A DNA stretch of 64,000 nt, taken from NCBI GenBank assembly GCA_003550725.1, contig PUKZ01000095.1:1-64000 (forward strand), read 5' to 3'. Both the position numbers and the translations under genes were made by a program. Of this stretch, positions 29,469 to 39,621 are shown piece by piece. Source of the stretch: Bacteroidales bacterium. Its GTDB lineage: Bacteria; Bacteroidota; Bacteroidia; Bacteroidales; UBA7960. Position 1 is the stretch's first letter. Each line of letters starts with the position of its first letter. The notes beneath the pieces are model-generated. The model worked only from the letters and a program-made list of their open reading frames with translations. It searched no databases and had not been told where the DNA came from.

Positions 29469-30728
29469 ATGAATAAAAATATTTCTACAAACATATATTC
29501 AGAAATAGGTGAGCTTGAAAGTGTTATAATACATACCCCGGGGGCGGAGGTAGAGAATATGACCCCTCAAAATGTTGAAAGAGCCTTATATAGTGATATA
29601 TTAAATCTGAATGTCGCTACAAAAGAATATAATCAGCTAAAACATGTATTGAAAAAAACTTGCCAGGTCCTTGAAGTAAAAGATCTTCTTAAAGATGTAT
29701 TAAAGAATGAAAAAGTAACAGAACAACTTATTAACAAAATCTGTGAAAATGAAAACACCTTAAATATAAAGAATTATTTACTTGATTTGGATTTGGAAGA
29801 TCTTGTCAGGAAATTAATTGAGGGTGTACCTTTAGAACAAAATAATCTGACAAATTTTTTATGTAAGGATCGTTACTCGTTAAAGCCCCTACATAATTTC
29901 TTTTATACACGCGACTCTTGTGTGCCGGTTTTTGATGGGGTATTTATAGGTGGCATGGCTTCTCCTGTACGACAAAGAGAAACTTTAATTATGGAAACTA
30001 TTTTTGACTTCCATCCCTTATTGAGTACAAAAACATACAATACTTCATCATTTGGTCCCGGCAAAAATAATATTTCTGTTGAGGGAGGCGATGTACTGAT
30101 AGCAAATGACAATGTTCTTCTTTTAGGAATTGGTTCACGAACAACGTCAAAAGGTGTAGATTTTTTACTTGAAACCCTTAAAACCAAAAAAGAAAAGATA
30201 AATCTTATAGTGCAGGAACTACCATTATCTCCCGAATCTTTTATCCATCTTGATATGGTTTTCACATTACTCGATAAAGATATTTGCATGATATATGACC
30301 CTGTGATTATGAAGATGAATAAATATCATACAGTACATATTTATGCTGAAGGAGGAAAGGTTAAATATATCAGGGAAGAAAAAAATATGCTTGAGGCACT
30401 TGATAAAGTAGATTTAAAGCTGCAACCATTATTTTGTGGTGGCCAAAAAGACCAGTGGGCACAAGAGAGAGAGCAATGGCACAGCGGTGCAAACTTCTTT
30501 ACATTGGCTCCGGGAAAAGTAATTGGTTATGCAAGAAACACTCATACCGTTGAAGAGCTCAGCCAAAACGGATTTGAAATAATTAAAGCATCAGACATTA
30601 TAAAAGACAGGGTTGATATTAATAATTATGACAAATACCTTATAACTCTTGAAGGCTCAGAACTCCCGAGGGGCGGAGGTGGAGCAAGGTGTATGACGAT
30701 GCCTATTAGCCGAAAACCGGTTGAATGA
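29469..30728 (+). CDS. arcA: Arginine deiminase family protein
   Basis: Arginine deiminase hydrolyses arginine to citrulline and ammonia. The 419-residue protein has the expected order of pentein catalytic residues: Asp149 in FFYTRDS, Glu205 in VEGGDV, His260-Asp262 in FIHLDMVF and the nucleophile Cys408 in GGGGARCMTMP. An inserted alpha-helical segment at about 50-125 is usual for bacterial ADI. No carbamate kinase, ornithine carbamoyltransferase or arginine/ornithine antiporter is nearby, so the energy-yielding ADI pathway is not encoded here. It stands alone with its own promoter box. Other amidinotransferase-type substrates are possible but less likely. Confidence 0.88.
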   Translation: MNKNISTNIYSEIGELESVIIHTPGAEVENMTPQNVERALYSDILNLNVATKEYNQLKHVLKKTCQVLEVKDLLKDVLKNEKVTEQLINKICENENTLNIKNYLLDLDLEDLVRKLIEGVPLEQNNLTNFLCKDRYSLKPLHNFFYTRDSCVPVFDGVFIGGMASPVRQRETLIMETIFDFHPLLSTKTYNTSSFGPGKNNISVEGGDVLIANDNVLLLGIGSRTTSKGVDFLLETLKTKKEKINLIVQELPLSPESFIHLDMVFTLLDKDICMIYDPVIMKMNKYHTVHIYAEGGKVKYIREEKNMLEALDKVDLKLQPLFCGGQKDQWAQEREQWHSGANFFTLAPGKVIGYARNTHTVEELSQNGFEIIKASDIIKDRVDINNYDKYLITLEGSELPRGGGGARCMTMPISRKPVE

Positions 30729-30811
30729 TATCACTAATAAATTAACTGCAGAAAAACCAAACAAATAAATAATATTAATAATACTCCAAATTTTTCCATT
30801 AAATAGTGAAT

Positions 30812-32863
30812 ATGCCCGAAAGCAAAAAAAATGAGAAAAATCCATTGTTGCATAAATTCAACACACAACATAATACTATACCTTTCGAAAAAGTAGAGGA
30901 TCATCATTTTTTACCTGCTTTTAAACAAACATTAGATGCAGGGAAAAAAGATATTGCTGATATTGCAAATAATATGCAACCACCCAATTTTGCCAATACT
31001 ATAGAAGCCCTCGATAAAGCCGCTAAAGAATTAGACATAATAACCAATGTGTTTTTTAGTCTTAACCATGCTGAAACATCCCCAAGCATGCAGAAAATCG
31101 CAAAAAAGGCATCATCTATGTTATCGGATTTTGATAATGATATAACTTTCAATACCAAACTTTTCGAAAGAGTTAAAAAACTATATGACAAACGTGAAAA
31201 GCTTAATCTTACACCCGAACAGCAAACCCTGATTAAAAAGACTTATCTGCGATTTTTTAGAAATGGTATTACCCTGGATAAAGAAAAACAGGAACGATTG
31301 AAGATTATTTCCAGGGAATTGTCTGATCTATCACTTCAATTTGATGACAACGTACTTGCTGAAACCAACAGCTTTATTTTGCATATTGATAATAAAAAGG
31401 ATTTAGCAGGGCTACCACCATCTGCTATAGAAAATGCTTCACACGAAGCTCAAAAACGAGACAAGAAGGGATGGGTGTTCACTTTACAAGCTCCAAGTTA
31501 TTTGGCTTTCATGAAATATGCAGATAATCGGGAACTACGCAAAAGATTATATCATGCTATGGGGTCAAGGGGGTTTAAAAGTAACCAATATAATAATTGT
31601 GAAATATTAAAAAAAATTGCTAATTTAAGACTGGAGCGTGCAAATTTACTGGGATATCATACCCATGCTCATTTTGTACTGGAAGAACGCATGGCGAAAA
31701 CAGTCGAAAAAGTAAACAATTTTATTGATCAACTAACAACTGCTGCCAAACCAATAGCTATTAAAGAAATTGAAAAAGTTCAACAACATATCTATGACTC
31801 AGGAGGCAACTTCGAGATTCAACAGTGGGATTGGTGGTATTATGCCGAGAAGTTAAAAAAGAAAAAGTTTGATTTTGACGAAGAAAAACTTCGGCCATAT
31901 TTTGAACTTGACAAAGTAAAAAAAGGCGTTTTTAAACTTGCTGAAACCCTGTGGGGGCTATCTTTCAAGTCAACCAATAAAATCCAGGTATATCACCCCG
32001 AAGTAGAAACTTATGAAGTTTTTGATAACGACAACTCTTTCCTGGCTGTGTTGTATCTCGATTTCTTCCCGCGAAATAGTAAAAACTCCGGTGCATGGAT
32101 GACATGTTTTCGCGAACAGGAAATTATTAACGGTGTTAATGTGAGGCCACATGTAAGTGTTGTATGCAACTTTTCAAGACCGACAGATACTAAACCTTCT
32201 CTGCTGACCTTTGAAGAATTTACAACTTTTTTACATGAATTTGGACACGCCCTGCATGGTATGATGTCAAACGTTAATTATTGTTCTGTTTCCGGAACCA
32301 CCGTTTATAGAGATTTTGTAGAACTGCCTTCACAAATTCTGGAAAACTGGGCAATAGAAAAAAACTTTCTGGATATGTTTGCATGTCACTATAAAACAGG
32401 TGATCCCATACCTGAAGATTTGATCGAAAAAATAATCGCAGTTAAAAAGTATAATGCAGCTTATAATGCCATGCGACAAGCTACTTTTAGCACTATTGAC
32501 ATGGCATTCCATTCAATAAAAAAACCCATAGAAGAACATCCACGCGATTTTGAATTAAAAGCAAAAAAACCTGTTAAGTTGATGCCTGATATTGAAGGAA
32601 CAATGATAAGTACCGCTTTTTCTCATATATTTGCCGGTGGATATGCAGCCGGATATTATGGCTATAAATGGGCTGAAGTGCTTGATGCTGACGCTTTTAT
32701 TCTATTCAAACAAAACGGTATCTTTGATAATAAAACTGCAAAACAATTTAGAGATCAAATCTTATCAAAAGGAGGATCAGAACACCCAATGACACTATAT
32801 AAAAGATTCAGGGGAAAAGAACCTTCGATTGATGCAATGCTCGAAAGAGACGGACTGAAATAA
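30812..32863 (+). CDS. M3 family zinc metallopeptidase
   Basis: This 683-residue protein belongs to the thimet-oligopeptidase/Dcp family. The zinc motif HEFGHALHGM has His475, Glu476 and His479, and DFVELPSQILENWA about 25 residues later supplies the third ligand. The C-terminal GGYAAGYYGYKWAEVLDAD and substrate-binding tyrosines are also conserved. No signal peptide is seen, so it is probably cytoplasmic and degrades short peptides, like peptidyl-dipeptidase Dcp or oligopeptidase A. The GTG at 30806 in the ORF track is replaced by ATG 30812. Which of the two activities applies cannot be decided by eye. Confidence 0.92.
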   Translation: MPESKKNEKNPLLHKFNTQHNTIPFEKVEDHHFLPAFKQTLDAGKKDIADIANNMQPPNFANTIEALDKAAKELDIITNVFFSLNHAETSPSMQKIAKKASSMLSDFDNDITFNTKLFERVKKLYDKREKLNLTPEQQTLIKKTYLRFFRNGITLDKEKQERLKIISRELSDLSLQFDDNVLAETNSFILHIDNKKDLAGLPPSAIENASHEAQKRDKKGWVFTLQAPSYLAFMKYADNRELRKRLYHAMGSRGFKSNQYNNCEILKKIANLRLERANLLGYHTHAHFVLEERMAKTVEKVNNFIDQLTTAAKPIAIKEIEKVQQHIYDSGGNFEIQQWDWWYYAEKLKKKKFDFDEEKLRPYFELDKVKKGVFKLAETLWGLSFKSTNKIQVYHPEVETYEVFDNDNSFLAVLYLDFFPRNSKNSGAWMTCFREQEIINGVNVRPHVSVVCNFSRPTDTKPSLLTFEEFTTFLHEFGHALHGMMSNVNYCSVSGTTVYRDFVELPSQILENWAIEKNFLDMFACHYKTGDPIPEDLIEKIIAVKKYNAAYNAMRQATFSTIDMAFHSIKKPIEEHPRDFELKAKKPVKLMPDIEGTMISTAFSHIFAGGYAAGYYGYKWAEVLDADAFILFKQNGIFDNKTAKQFRDQILSKGGSEHPMTLYKRFRGKEPSIDAMLERDGLK

Positions 32864-32925
32864 TAACCAATAACCAGAAAGATTGAATAAACAATAAAAA
32901 AATTATATAACCTATTTACAAACAC

Positions 32926-34203
32926 ATGAACATACTAATATTAGGCAGTGGTGGCAGAGAACATGCAATTGCATGGAAAATAAAACAAAGCCCATTATGC
33001 AAAAAGCTCTATATTGCCCCCGGTAATGCAGGCACCGGATTATGCGGTGAAAATATAAATATTAACCCAACAGACTTCATAAAAACAGGCCAATTTGTAA
33101 AAGAAAAAAAGATTGATATTTTAGTTGTTGGGCCCGAAGAACCCCTTGTAAAAGGTATAGCTGATTATTTTTCAAATAACGAGGAACTGAAAAATACTGC
33201 AGTAATAGGGCCGGACTCTTATAGTGCAAAACTGGAAGGAAGTAAGGATTTTGCCAAATCTTTTATGAATAAATACAAAATACCAACATCAAAATATAAA
33301 TCCTTTAATAATGAAACACTAGATGAGGGGTTAGAATTTTTGAGGTCTTTAAATCCCCCTTATGTTCTTAAAGCTGATGGCCTGGCTGCCGGAAAAGGTG
33401 TATTGATATGCAAAACACTTCAAGAGGCTCAAAGTTATCTTAAAAAAATGATAAATGAAAGAATGTTTGGAAGTGCATCAGATTGCGTGGTCATAGAAGA
33501 ATATTTAAATGGTACGGAGTTGTCGGTATTTATTGCCACAGATGGAGAGAATTACATACAACTACCTGAAGCAAAAGATTACAAGCGCATCGGGGAAGGT
33601 GAAACCGGCCCAAATACCGGGGGCATGGGATGTGTCAGCCCGGTTCCTACTGCAAATAAACCATTTATGGAAAAAGTACGAAAACGAATAATTGAACCGA
33701 CTATTGAAGGATTAATAAATGAAAATTTTGACTATAAAGGTTTTCTCTTTTTTGGGCTAATGAACGTTAATGGCGAACCATATGTTATAGAATACAACGT
33801 CAGATTGGGTGACCCTGAAGCCGAAGTTATCCTGCCAAGAATAGACTCGGATTTTGTTCAACTTCTAAAACACATAAGTAATAAAACACTCAATCAATAT
33901 AAAGTAGAAATAAGAAAAGATTTTGCCGCAACTATTATGCTCGCATCTGAAGGCTACCCGGGAAAATACGAAAAAGGACTCGATATTAATAATGCCGATT
34001 CAATCAAAAACAGTATTGTTTTTTACGCCGGAGTAAAACAACAAAATGATACATTAAAAACATCGGGAGGAAGAGTTATGGCAATAACTTCCCTCGACAG
34101 CAGCCTTGAAAAAGCTGTAAGTAAATCAATATCAAATGCAGAAATAATAGATTTTAAAGGAAAATACTACAGGAAAGATATTGGTAATGATTTGATTCAA
34201 TAA
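32926..34203 (+). CDS. purD: Phosphoribosylamine-glycine ligase
   Basis: PurD (GAR synthetase) joins phosphoribosylamine and glycine using ATP, the second step of purine synthesis. The 425-residue protein starts with MNILILGSGGREHA, followed by IAPGNAGT, VGPEEPLVKGIAD, the ATP-grasp KADGLAAGKGV and NTGGMGCVSP, then YNVRLGDPEAEVILPR. Length is typical. It follows the M3 peptidase by 62 bases and precedes a membrane protein by 17 bases. Other pur genes are not in the window. Confidence 0.96.
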   Translation: MNILILGSGGREHAIAWKIKQSPLCKKLYIAPGNAGTGLCGENININPTDFIKTGQFVKEKKIDILVVGPEEPLVKGIADYFSNNEELKNTAVIGPDSYSAKLEGSKDFAKSFMNKYKIPTSKYKSFNNETLDEGLEFLRSLNPPYVLKADGLAAGKGVLICKTLQEAQSYLKKMINERMFGSASDCVVIEEYLNGTELSVFIATDGENYIQLPEAKDYKRIGEGETGPNTGGMGCVSPVPTANKPFMEKVRKRIIEPTIEGLINENFDYKGFLFFGLMNVNGEPYVIEYNVRLGDPEAEVILPRIDSDFVQLLKHISNKTLNQYKVEIRKDFAATIMLASEGYPGKYEKGLDINNADSIKNSIVFYAGVKQQNDTLKTSGGRVMAITSLDSSLEKAVSKSISNAEIIDFKGKYYRKDIGNDLIQ

Positions 34204-34220
34204 TATTAAAAAATCACATC

Positions 34221-35216
34221 ATGTTTATAAGTGTATTTAAAACAAGTCGCATATATCTGCCTATATTACTTATTATTGTTACTTTTTTACTTTGGCTGGA
34301 CGGTTTTTGGTTTTATAGCCAAACATCTATTCCTGCCGAACAACCTGCACCACTTTATAGCATGTTGGTTTCTTTCCTTGAAACTAATAAATTTCTCAAT
34401 GTCTTACTAGGATTTGTTTTTCTTATTTTACAAGCCTTTTTATTAAATCACGTTATCACCTCAAAAAACCTTGTTGACAGGCATTCATATATGCCCGGCT
34501 TTATATATGCTGTGCTGATGAGCAGCTCTTTTGATATGTATGCCTTTCACCCGGTTCTTATAGCAAATTTCTTTCTTATAATTATACTGGGTAAAATTAT
34601 TGCCTCTTTCAAAGAAGACAAAGTATACCTTGAAATTTTTAACGTGGGTTTATTAGTTGGTGTGGCTTCGCTATTCTATGTCCCGGCTATATTATTTATA
34701 GTAATTGCCCTAATTGCACTTTTTATGTATTTTCTCGCTTCATTAAGAGGTATTATAGCTACGCTGACAGGTTTTATCACACCTTTCTTTTTTATAAGTG
34801 TTTACTATTTTTTAACCGACCAATTGCTGATACGTATTCACGAATTCACAGATATAAGCATAACATTTATGACTTTTAGCTTAGATATTGAAACCTACTT
34901 TCATGCATATACAGTTTTATTTGCAATTATTACTTTTATAGCACTGATAAAAGTCTATTTAGTTGTGATTAAAGACAACCCTGTTCGTATACGTAAAAGA
35001 TATAATATATTGCTTTTCTTCCTTGTAATATCATTGATTTCTTTGATATTTATCACCGATGAAAATATAGTCTCCCATGGTTTAGTTAATATTCCCGTTG
35101 CTGCAATATTAGCCTGTTTTTTTCATCACAATAAGAAAAAATTCTGGAATGAATTACTGTTCTCATTATTAATTATTTTTATGCTGGCTGTTAAATTTGA
35201 GGGTTTAATTAATTAA
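34221..35216 (+). CDS. DUF6427-like integral membrane protein
   Basis: This 331-residue very hydrophobic protein has about eight to ten predicted membrane helices and short charged loops, starting MFISVFKTSRIYLPILL. Length, composition and position directly after purD suggest the Bacteroidota DUF6427 family, recalled from similar neighbourhoods rather than from a decisive motif. Function is unknown. It starts 17 bases after the purD stop and is probably co-transcribed with it. Confidence 0.55.
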   Translation: MFISVFKTSRIYLPILLIIVTFLLWLDGFWFYSQTSIPAEQPAPLYSMLVSFLETNKFLNVLLGFVFLILQAFLLNHVITSKNLVDRHSYMPGFIYAVLMSSSFDMYAFHPVLIANFFLIIILGKIIASFKEDKVYLEIFNVGLLVGVASLFYVPAILFIVIALIALFMYFLASLRGIIATLTGFITPFFFISVYYFLTDQLLIRIHEFTDISITFMTFSLDIETYFHAYTVLFAIITFIALIKVYLVVIKDNPVRIRKRYNILLFFLVISLISLIFITDENIVSHGLVNIPVAAILACFFHHNKKKFWNELLFSLLIIFMLAVKFEGLIN

Positions 35217-35496
35217 ATATACAAAACTGATGATAATCCCGGCAGCTCAAAAAAGAATGAGACGACCTAATTATCATCTTCTTGGTTTATATTCATTTTA
35301 TTACTTTTGTATCATAAAATATGTTGTAACCGGCAATAAACTTTAATAAAACTATAAAAACAATATTGAAAATTATCTTTTAGCTGTAAAATAAAAATCA
35401 TTTAATAACATTGCCTTCAAAAAAACATTTTAACTTTTAATAAAACCCAAAACATTATAAATAAGCGATTATTTGCACAAATAAAAAATAGTTACA

Positions 35497-37956
35497 GTGA
35501 AAATATCATATAATTGGTTAAAGAATTACATAGAAACTGACGAGCCACCGGAGTTAATTTCTCAATGGCTCACTGATTGTGGCCTTGAAGTAGAAAGTTT
35601 TGAAAAACACCAAACTATAAAAGGGGGTCTTGAAGGTGTTGTGGTTGGTAAAGTTTTAACTTGCGAAAAACATCCTGATGCCGACAAGCTGGTGGTTACC
35701 AGGGTAGACATCGGGGAGGCCGAGCCATTAACCATAGTATGCGGGGCACCTAATGTTAAACAGGGGCAAAAAGTGCCGGTTGCAACTGTTGGAACAACGC
35801 TTTACACTGATAAAGGGCCTTTTGAAATAAAAAAAACCAAAATACGTGGCCAGGAATCTTGCGGAATGATTTGCGCCGAAGATGAACTGGGAATAGGAAC
35901 TTCTCATGAAGGTATTATGGTACTACACCCGGAAACACCCGTCGGCACACCGGCAAAAAAATACTTTCAGATAGAAGATGACTGGGTTTTTGAAATAGAA
36001 CTTACCCCAAATCGTATTGATGCAGCATCTCACATAGGCACAGCCCGCGATTTAGCAGCTGTTATCAACCACATAAACCCCAAACTTAAAAATAATGTCA
36101 ATAAACCTGCTGTCGAAAATTTTAAAACAGATGACAATTCACTTTTTATACCTGTAGAAATAAAAGACCAGGAAGCTTGTATCAGATACAGCGGAATTAC
36201 AATATCTGAAATAACTGTAACAGATTCGCCGGCCTGGCTCAAAAACCGGCTATTATCAATTGGACTTAAACCGGTAAATAATATTGTTGACATCACAAAT
36301 TTTGTACTACACGAAACCGGTCAACCTCTCCATGCATTTGACACCTCAAAAATAACCGGTAACAAAATAATAGTAAAAAAACCACCCAAAGGAACACCTT
36401 TTACAACTTTGGATAATGAAAACATTAAGCTAACAGGTAATGACCTGATGATTTGCAATTCCGAAAAACCAATGTGCATGGCAGGAATTTTAGGAGGATC
36501 TTTTTCAGGTGTAAATGATAAAACCAAAAATATCTTTCTTGAAAGTGCCTGCTTCAATCCCTTTTTCATAAGAAGATCCTCTAAATATCATCAGATATAT
36601 ACCGATGCTTCATTTAGATTTGAAAGAGGTTCGGATCCAAACATAACCCTATATGCTTTGAAACGCGCTGCAATGTTAATAAAAGAAATTGCAGGCGGCA
36701 AAATATCATCTGAAATAGTTGATGTGTATCCAAAACCTGTTGAAAACAAACATATAAATTTTAGCTATAATAATTTAAATAAACTATCAGGGCAAATAAT
36801 TGATAAAGATGTTGTTAAAAATATACTTAACTCACTTGAAATAAAAATTGTCAAAGAAAAAGACGATTTACTTGAATTAGCAGTTCCGCCTTTTAAAGTT
36901 GACGTAACCCGTGAAACTGATGTTGTCGAAGAAATACTGCGTATTTACGGATACAACAACATTGAAATCCCCAACAAAATACAATCAGCAATTGTTTTAA
37001 GCCCTAAACCCGACAAAGATCATCTGCAGAATCAAATCTCAGATATGCTATCAGGGCAAGGCCTCAGGGAAATAATGAACAATTCACTTACCAATTTTCA
37101 ACATTATGAAAACAACCGGGACTTCCCTTCTCAAAAAACCGTAAAAATTATTAACCCAATAAGCAATGAATTAAATGCTTTAAGACAAACATTGCTCTAC
37201 GACTGCCTGTCAACGATTGCCAGAAACATTAACTATCGAAATACTAACCTTAAACTTTATGAGTTCGGCAATACTTACAAACTAAAAAATGTTGACAGTA
37301 CTAACCCACTTAACAAATACAATGAAACAGAAGAACTTGCAATATCAATAACAGGTAACAAAGAAAACGAAAGCTGGAAGTCTGAAGAAAAAATAACAGA
37401 CTTTTTCGATCTTAAAAACATTGTTTACCAGATAATTAAAAAACTTGGAATAAATCAATCCGACTTAACGTGTGTTGAAACCACCGGGTATATATCATAC
37501 AGTTATGCACTTGATTACAAGCTAAATGATAAAAAAATAGCAACAATAGGAAAAGTATCTCATACCCTTTTAAATCAATTTGATATTGAACAGGATGTAT
37601 TTTATTCAACAATAGATTGGCAAAACATTGTTGATCTGCACACCCGGTATAAAATAGAATTTGAGGACCTTCCCAAATACCCCGAAGTAAGAAGAGACCT
37701 TGCCCTTTTAATTGACTCGGATATACCTTATGAACGAATTGAGCAATTAGCTTTTAATTCAGAAAAAAAACACCTTGTTAAAATGAATCTCTTTGATGTT
37801 TACCGGGATGAAAAAATTGGTAAAAACAAAAAAAGCTATGCAGTCAGCTTTATTTTGTTAGATAAAGAAAAGACCATGACAGATAAGCAGATTGATACTA
37901 TTATGAAAAAACTCGTCAAAACTTATGAGAGGGATTTGGGTGCAATAATAAGATAA
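35497..37956 (+). CDS. pheT: Phenylalanine-tRNA ligase beta subunit
   Basis: This is the beta subunit of the alpha2-beta2 phenylalanyl-tRNA synthetase. The 819-residue protein has the usual order: N-terminal MKISYNWLKNYI, an EMAP-type tRNA-binding domain (about 40-150), a B3/B4 editing domain, B5 (about 400-480), a catalytic-like core and a C-terminal ferredoxin-fold anticodon-binding domain (LPKYPEVRRDLALLID onwards). The start is GTG. No in-frame ATG fits the conserved N-terminus better. pheS is not adjacent, as is common in Bacteroidota. About 280 bases of AT-rich DNA without a recognisable gene precede it. Confidence 0.96.
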   Translation: MKISYNWLKNYIETDEPPELISQWLTDCGLEVESFEKHQTIKGGLEGVVVGKVLTCEKHPDADKLVVTRVDIGEAEPLTIVCGAPNVKQGQKVPVATVGTTLYTDKGPFEIKKTKIRGQESCGMICAEDELGIGTSHEGIMVLHPETPVGTPAKKYFQIEDDWVFEIELTPNRIDAASHIGTARDLAAVINHINPKLKNNVNKPAVENFKTDDNSLFIPVEIKDQEACIRYSGITISEITVTDSPAWLKNRLLSIGLKPVNNIVDITNFVLHETGQPLHAFDTSKITGNKIIVKKPPKGTPFTTLDNENIKLTGNDLMICNSEKPMCMAGILGGSFSGVNDKTKNIFLESACFNPFFIRRSSKYHQIYTDASFRFERGSDPNITLYALKRAAMLIKEIAGGKISSEIVDVYPKPVENKHINFSYNNLNKLSGQIIDKDVVKNILNSLEIKIVKEKDDLLELAVPPFKVDVTRETDVVEEILRIYGYNNIEIPNKIQSAIVLSPKPDKDHLQNQISDMLSGQGLREIMNNSLTNFQHYENNRDFPSQKTVKIINPISNELNALRQTLLYDCLSTIARNINYRNTNLKLYEFGNTYKLKNVDSTNPLNKYNETEELAISITGNKENESWKSEEKITDFFDLKNIVYQIIKKLGINQSDLTCVETTGYISYSYALDYKLNDKKIATIGKVSHTLLNQFDIEQDVFYSTIDWQNIVDLHTRYKIEFEDLPKYPEVRRDLALLIDSDIPYERIEQLAFNSEKKHLVKMNLFDVYRDEKIGKNKKSYAVSFILLDKEKTMTDKQIDTIMKKLVKTYERDLGAIIR

Positions 37957-38036
37957 ATTACACCAAATTCATACCTGTCCATTGAAAATGTGAAAACTGG
38001 TTTTAAACAAAAATTCTAAGCTGATTTTAGTAAATC

Positions 38037-38849
38037 TCAGGGTAAACTCTCTTTAAAAGCCTGATATCTGTCTTTATAGTTATTTCCCTTTTCTCCTCCA
38101 AGATTTTCCCAGTGTTCATAAATTCTATCTATTCTGTCGTTTGGGTGCGGATGGGTGCTGAAATATACCATCCAGTCTTCTCCATCTTCCAGTTCCATCT
38201 TCTCAAAAAAGCGAGCAATACCCCTTGAATCCCAACTTGTAGAGTATATATATTTAACAGCATGTTCATCAGCTTCATACTCATCTCCCCGGCTATAAGC
38301 AAGAGTTGTTAATCCAAGCGCCAAATCAGCAGCTATTTCAGCTGCTAAAGAAGGATCTTCACCCATTAACATCGATAATATTACCTGATAACCATATATT
38401 TGTGTAAGCCGGGTAGTTGAATGTCGCAGGTCAGAATGAGCAAACTCATGCGCCATAACCCCGGCAAAAGAAGCCTCATCATCAAGATATTCAATAAGCC
38501 CGGTATAATAAAAGGTATTACCCCCGGGTAAAGAAAAAGCATTGAGCACATCTTCATCAATAATATAAACATCCCAATCAAACTGATCAGCATATTGCAA
38601 CTCTCCGGATGCCAAAATACTATCACGAATCCTGTATAAATGCTCATATGCTTCAGAGTATTCATTTTTATCAAGCACAGGATAATCATCAGGATTATTC
38701 AAAATCTGATTAGTTATTTCCTGACCCATTCGTATATCATCCTCCACAGAAAAAATATTTAGGCGACTAATAACATGACAGGAAATAAAAATAACAACTA
38801 AAAAACCCAAAAATGTTACCCGGTAAATTCTATCTCGATTATTTTTCAT
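38037..38849 (-). CDS. M48 family metalloprotease, probable lipoprotein
   Basis: This 270-residue protein has an N-terminal hydrophobic segment ending in FISC (Cys24), a plausible lipobox, so it is probably anchored in the envelope. The M48 zinc motif HEFAH is in GVMAHEFAHSDLRHST, and the third ligand is in DEYEADEHAVKYI. FSTHPHPNDRIDRI near the C-terminus is the usual end of this family. BepA/Htpx-related proteins of this kind act on envelope proteins. The TPR domain of BepA is missing, so this is the short form. It is transcribed alone, away from pheT. Confidence 0.88.
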   Translation of the reverse strand: MKNNRDRIYRVTFLGFLVVIFISCHVISRLNIFSVEDDIRMGQEITNQILNNPDDYPVLDKNEYSEAYEHLYRIRDSILASGELQYADQFDWDVYIIDEDVLNAFSLPGGNTFYYTGLIEYLDDEASFAGVMAHEFAHSDLRHSTTRLTQIYGYQVILSMLMGEDPSLAAEIAADLALGLTTLAYSRGDEYEADEHAVKYIYSTSWDSRGIARFFEKMELEDGEDWMVYFSTHPHPNDRIDRIYEHWENLGGEKGNNYKDRYQAFKESLP

Positions 38850-39299
38850 GAGAAATATTTTAATTTGATTAATTAATTTTTATTTTCAAGAATAATGCTT
38901 TTGGTATTTGTGGCTTCACAAATTGGTAATATTAAAGTAATAATATTGAGATGAAAAAAATTTATATAATTGTAAATTTAAGTAAACCATTTATTTTAAA
39001 CAATATTTTTTTATAATATTAAACCCAACTTTTCTGTTTTAAAAAACACAGCTATCTAACCATAGTTCAACAAAGAGGATTTTTTTTGTGCAGAAATATA
39101 GCCAAATTGCTTGCAGAATGAAAATAAAACCCCGGTAAAGTTTTGCTCCAAAGGTTAAAAGTCTTTTAAAGCAAATTGATAAGATGGCATTATACTTAAT
39201 TCGTATACCACACCCGCACGGTTAGCTGTTTTTATCCAACTAAATATATAAAAGATTCGTTATATTTGATACTATAACTTTACGTTTCTCATTAATTCG
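38850..39299. other. Intergenic region with an incomplete copy of a promoter-region repeat
   Basis: No gene was recognised in this gap between the divergent M48 and LysO genes. It holds a roughly 69-base sequence (38985-39053) closely related to 40366-40436 upstream of the DUF2279 gene, and an exact TATATTTG at 39261-39268. A 21-codon reading frame at about 38951 has no supporting features. Confidence 0.5.
38985..39053 (+). repeat. Direct repeat copy 1 (degenerate promoter region)
   Basis: It matches copy 2 at 40366-40436 through ACCATTTATTTTA, ACAAT, TTTTTTATAA, ATTAAA, AACTTTTCT and ACAGCT. The -7 box of copy 2 (TATTTTTG) is replaced here by TGTTTTAA, so this copy looks inactive as a promoter. 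Confidence 0.7.
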
Positions 39300-39307
39300 T
39301 ACTTTTG
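39300..39307 (+). promoter_or_regulatory. Candidate -7 box for the LysO gene pair
   Basis: TACTTTTG fits TAnnTTTG exactly and is 25 bases before ATG 39332. It overlaps the TTG start proposed by the ORF track, supporting the later ATG. Near -33 only CTTTAC is found. Confidence 0.45.
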
Positions 39308-39331
39308 CTACACAAATATCAAAAAAACACT

Positions 39332-39601
39332 ATGGTTACAGTTATATCTATAATGACGGCAGGGATAGTCATCGGATTGTTTATCAGAAACATGAATGGT
39401 TTTTTGAAAAAACTGGATTTGGTTATTATCCTGGCTATTTTCTTATTGTTATTTTTTTTGGGTTTGGCAATAGGAACTAATGAAATGATAATTCAAAACC
39501 TTGGCTCTTACGGTTTGATCGCATTAATGCTAACCACAGGAGGTGTTGCGGGGAGTGTTGCCTTGGCTTTTTTAGTATATAAATTTATTTTTAAAAGGTA
39601 G
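39332..39601 (+). CDS. LysO N-terminal part (small membrane protein)
   Basis: This 89-residue hydrophobic protein has three likely membrane helices (MVTVISIMTAGIVIGLF, the LVIILAIFLLLFFLGLAIG segment, and a third near LTTGGVAGSVALAFLVY). It corresponds to the N-terminal third of the roughly 300-residue lysine exporter LysO (YbjE) of E. coli. The rest is encoded by the next gene, 20 bases downstream. The ORF ends after a complete helix and charged KFIFKR tail, so this looks like a natural split rather than a frameshift. The two polypeptides probably assemble into one transporter. Confidence 0.75.
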   Translation: MVTVISIMTAGIVIGLFIRNMNGFLKKLDLVIILAIFLLLFFLGLAIGTNEMIIQNLGSYGLIALMLTTGGVAGSVALAFLVYKFIFKR

Positions 39602-39621
39602 TATTAGAAGTAATTACAAGT

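Noticed and set aside
38850-39331. Lysine riboswitch upstream of lysO
   Set aside because: The gap is long enough, but I could not find the conserved L-box core segments or a multi-helix arrangement. Much of it is low-complexity AT and the repeat described above.
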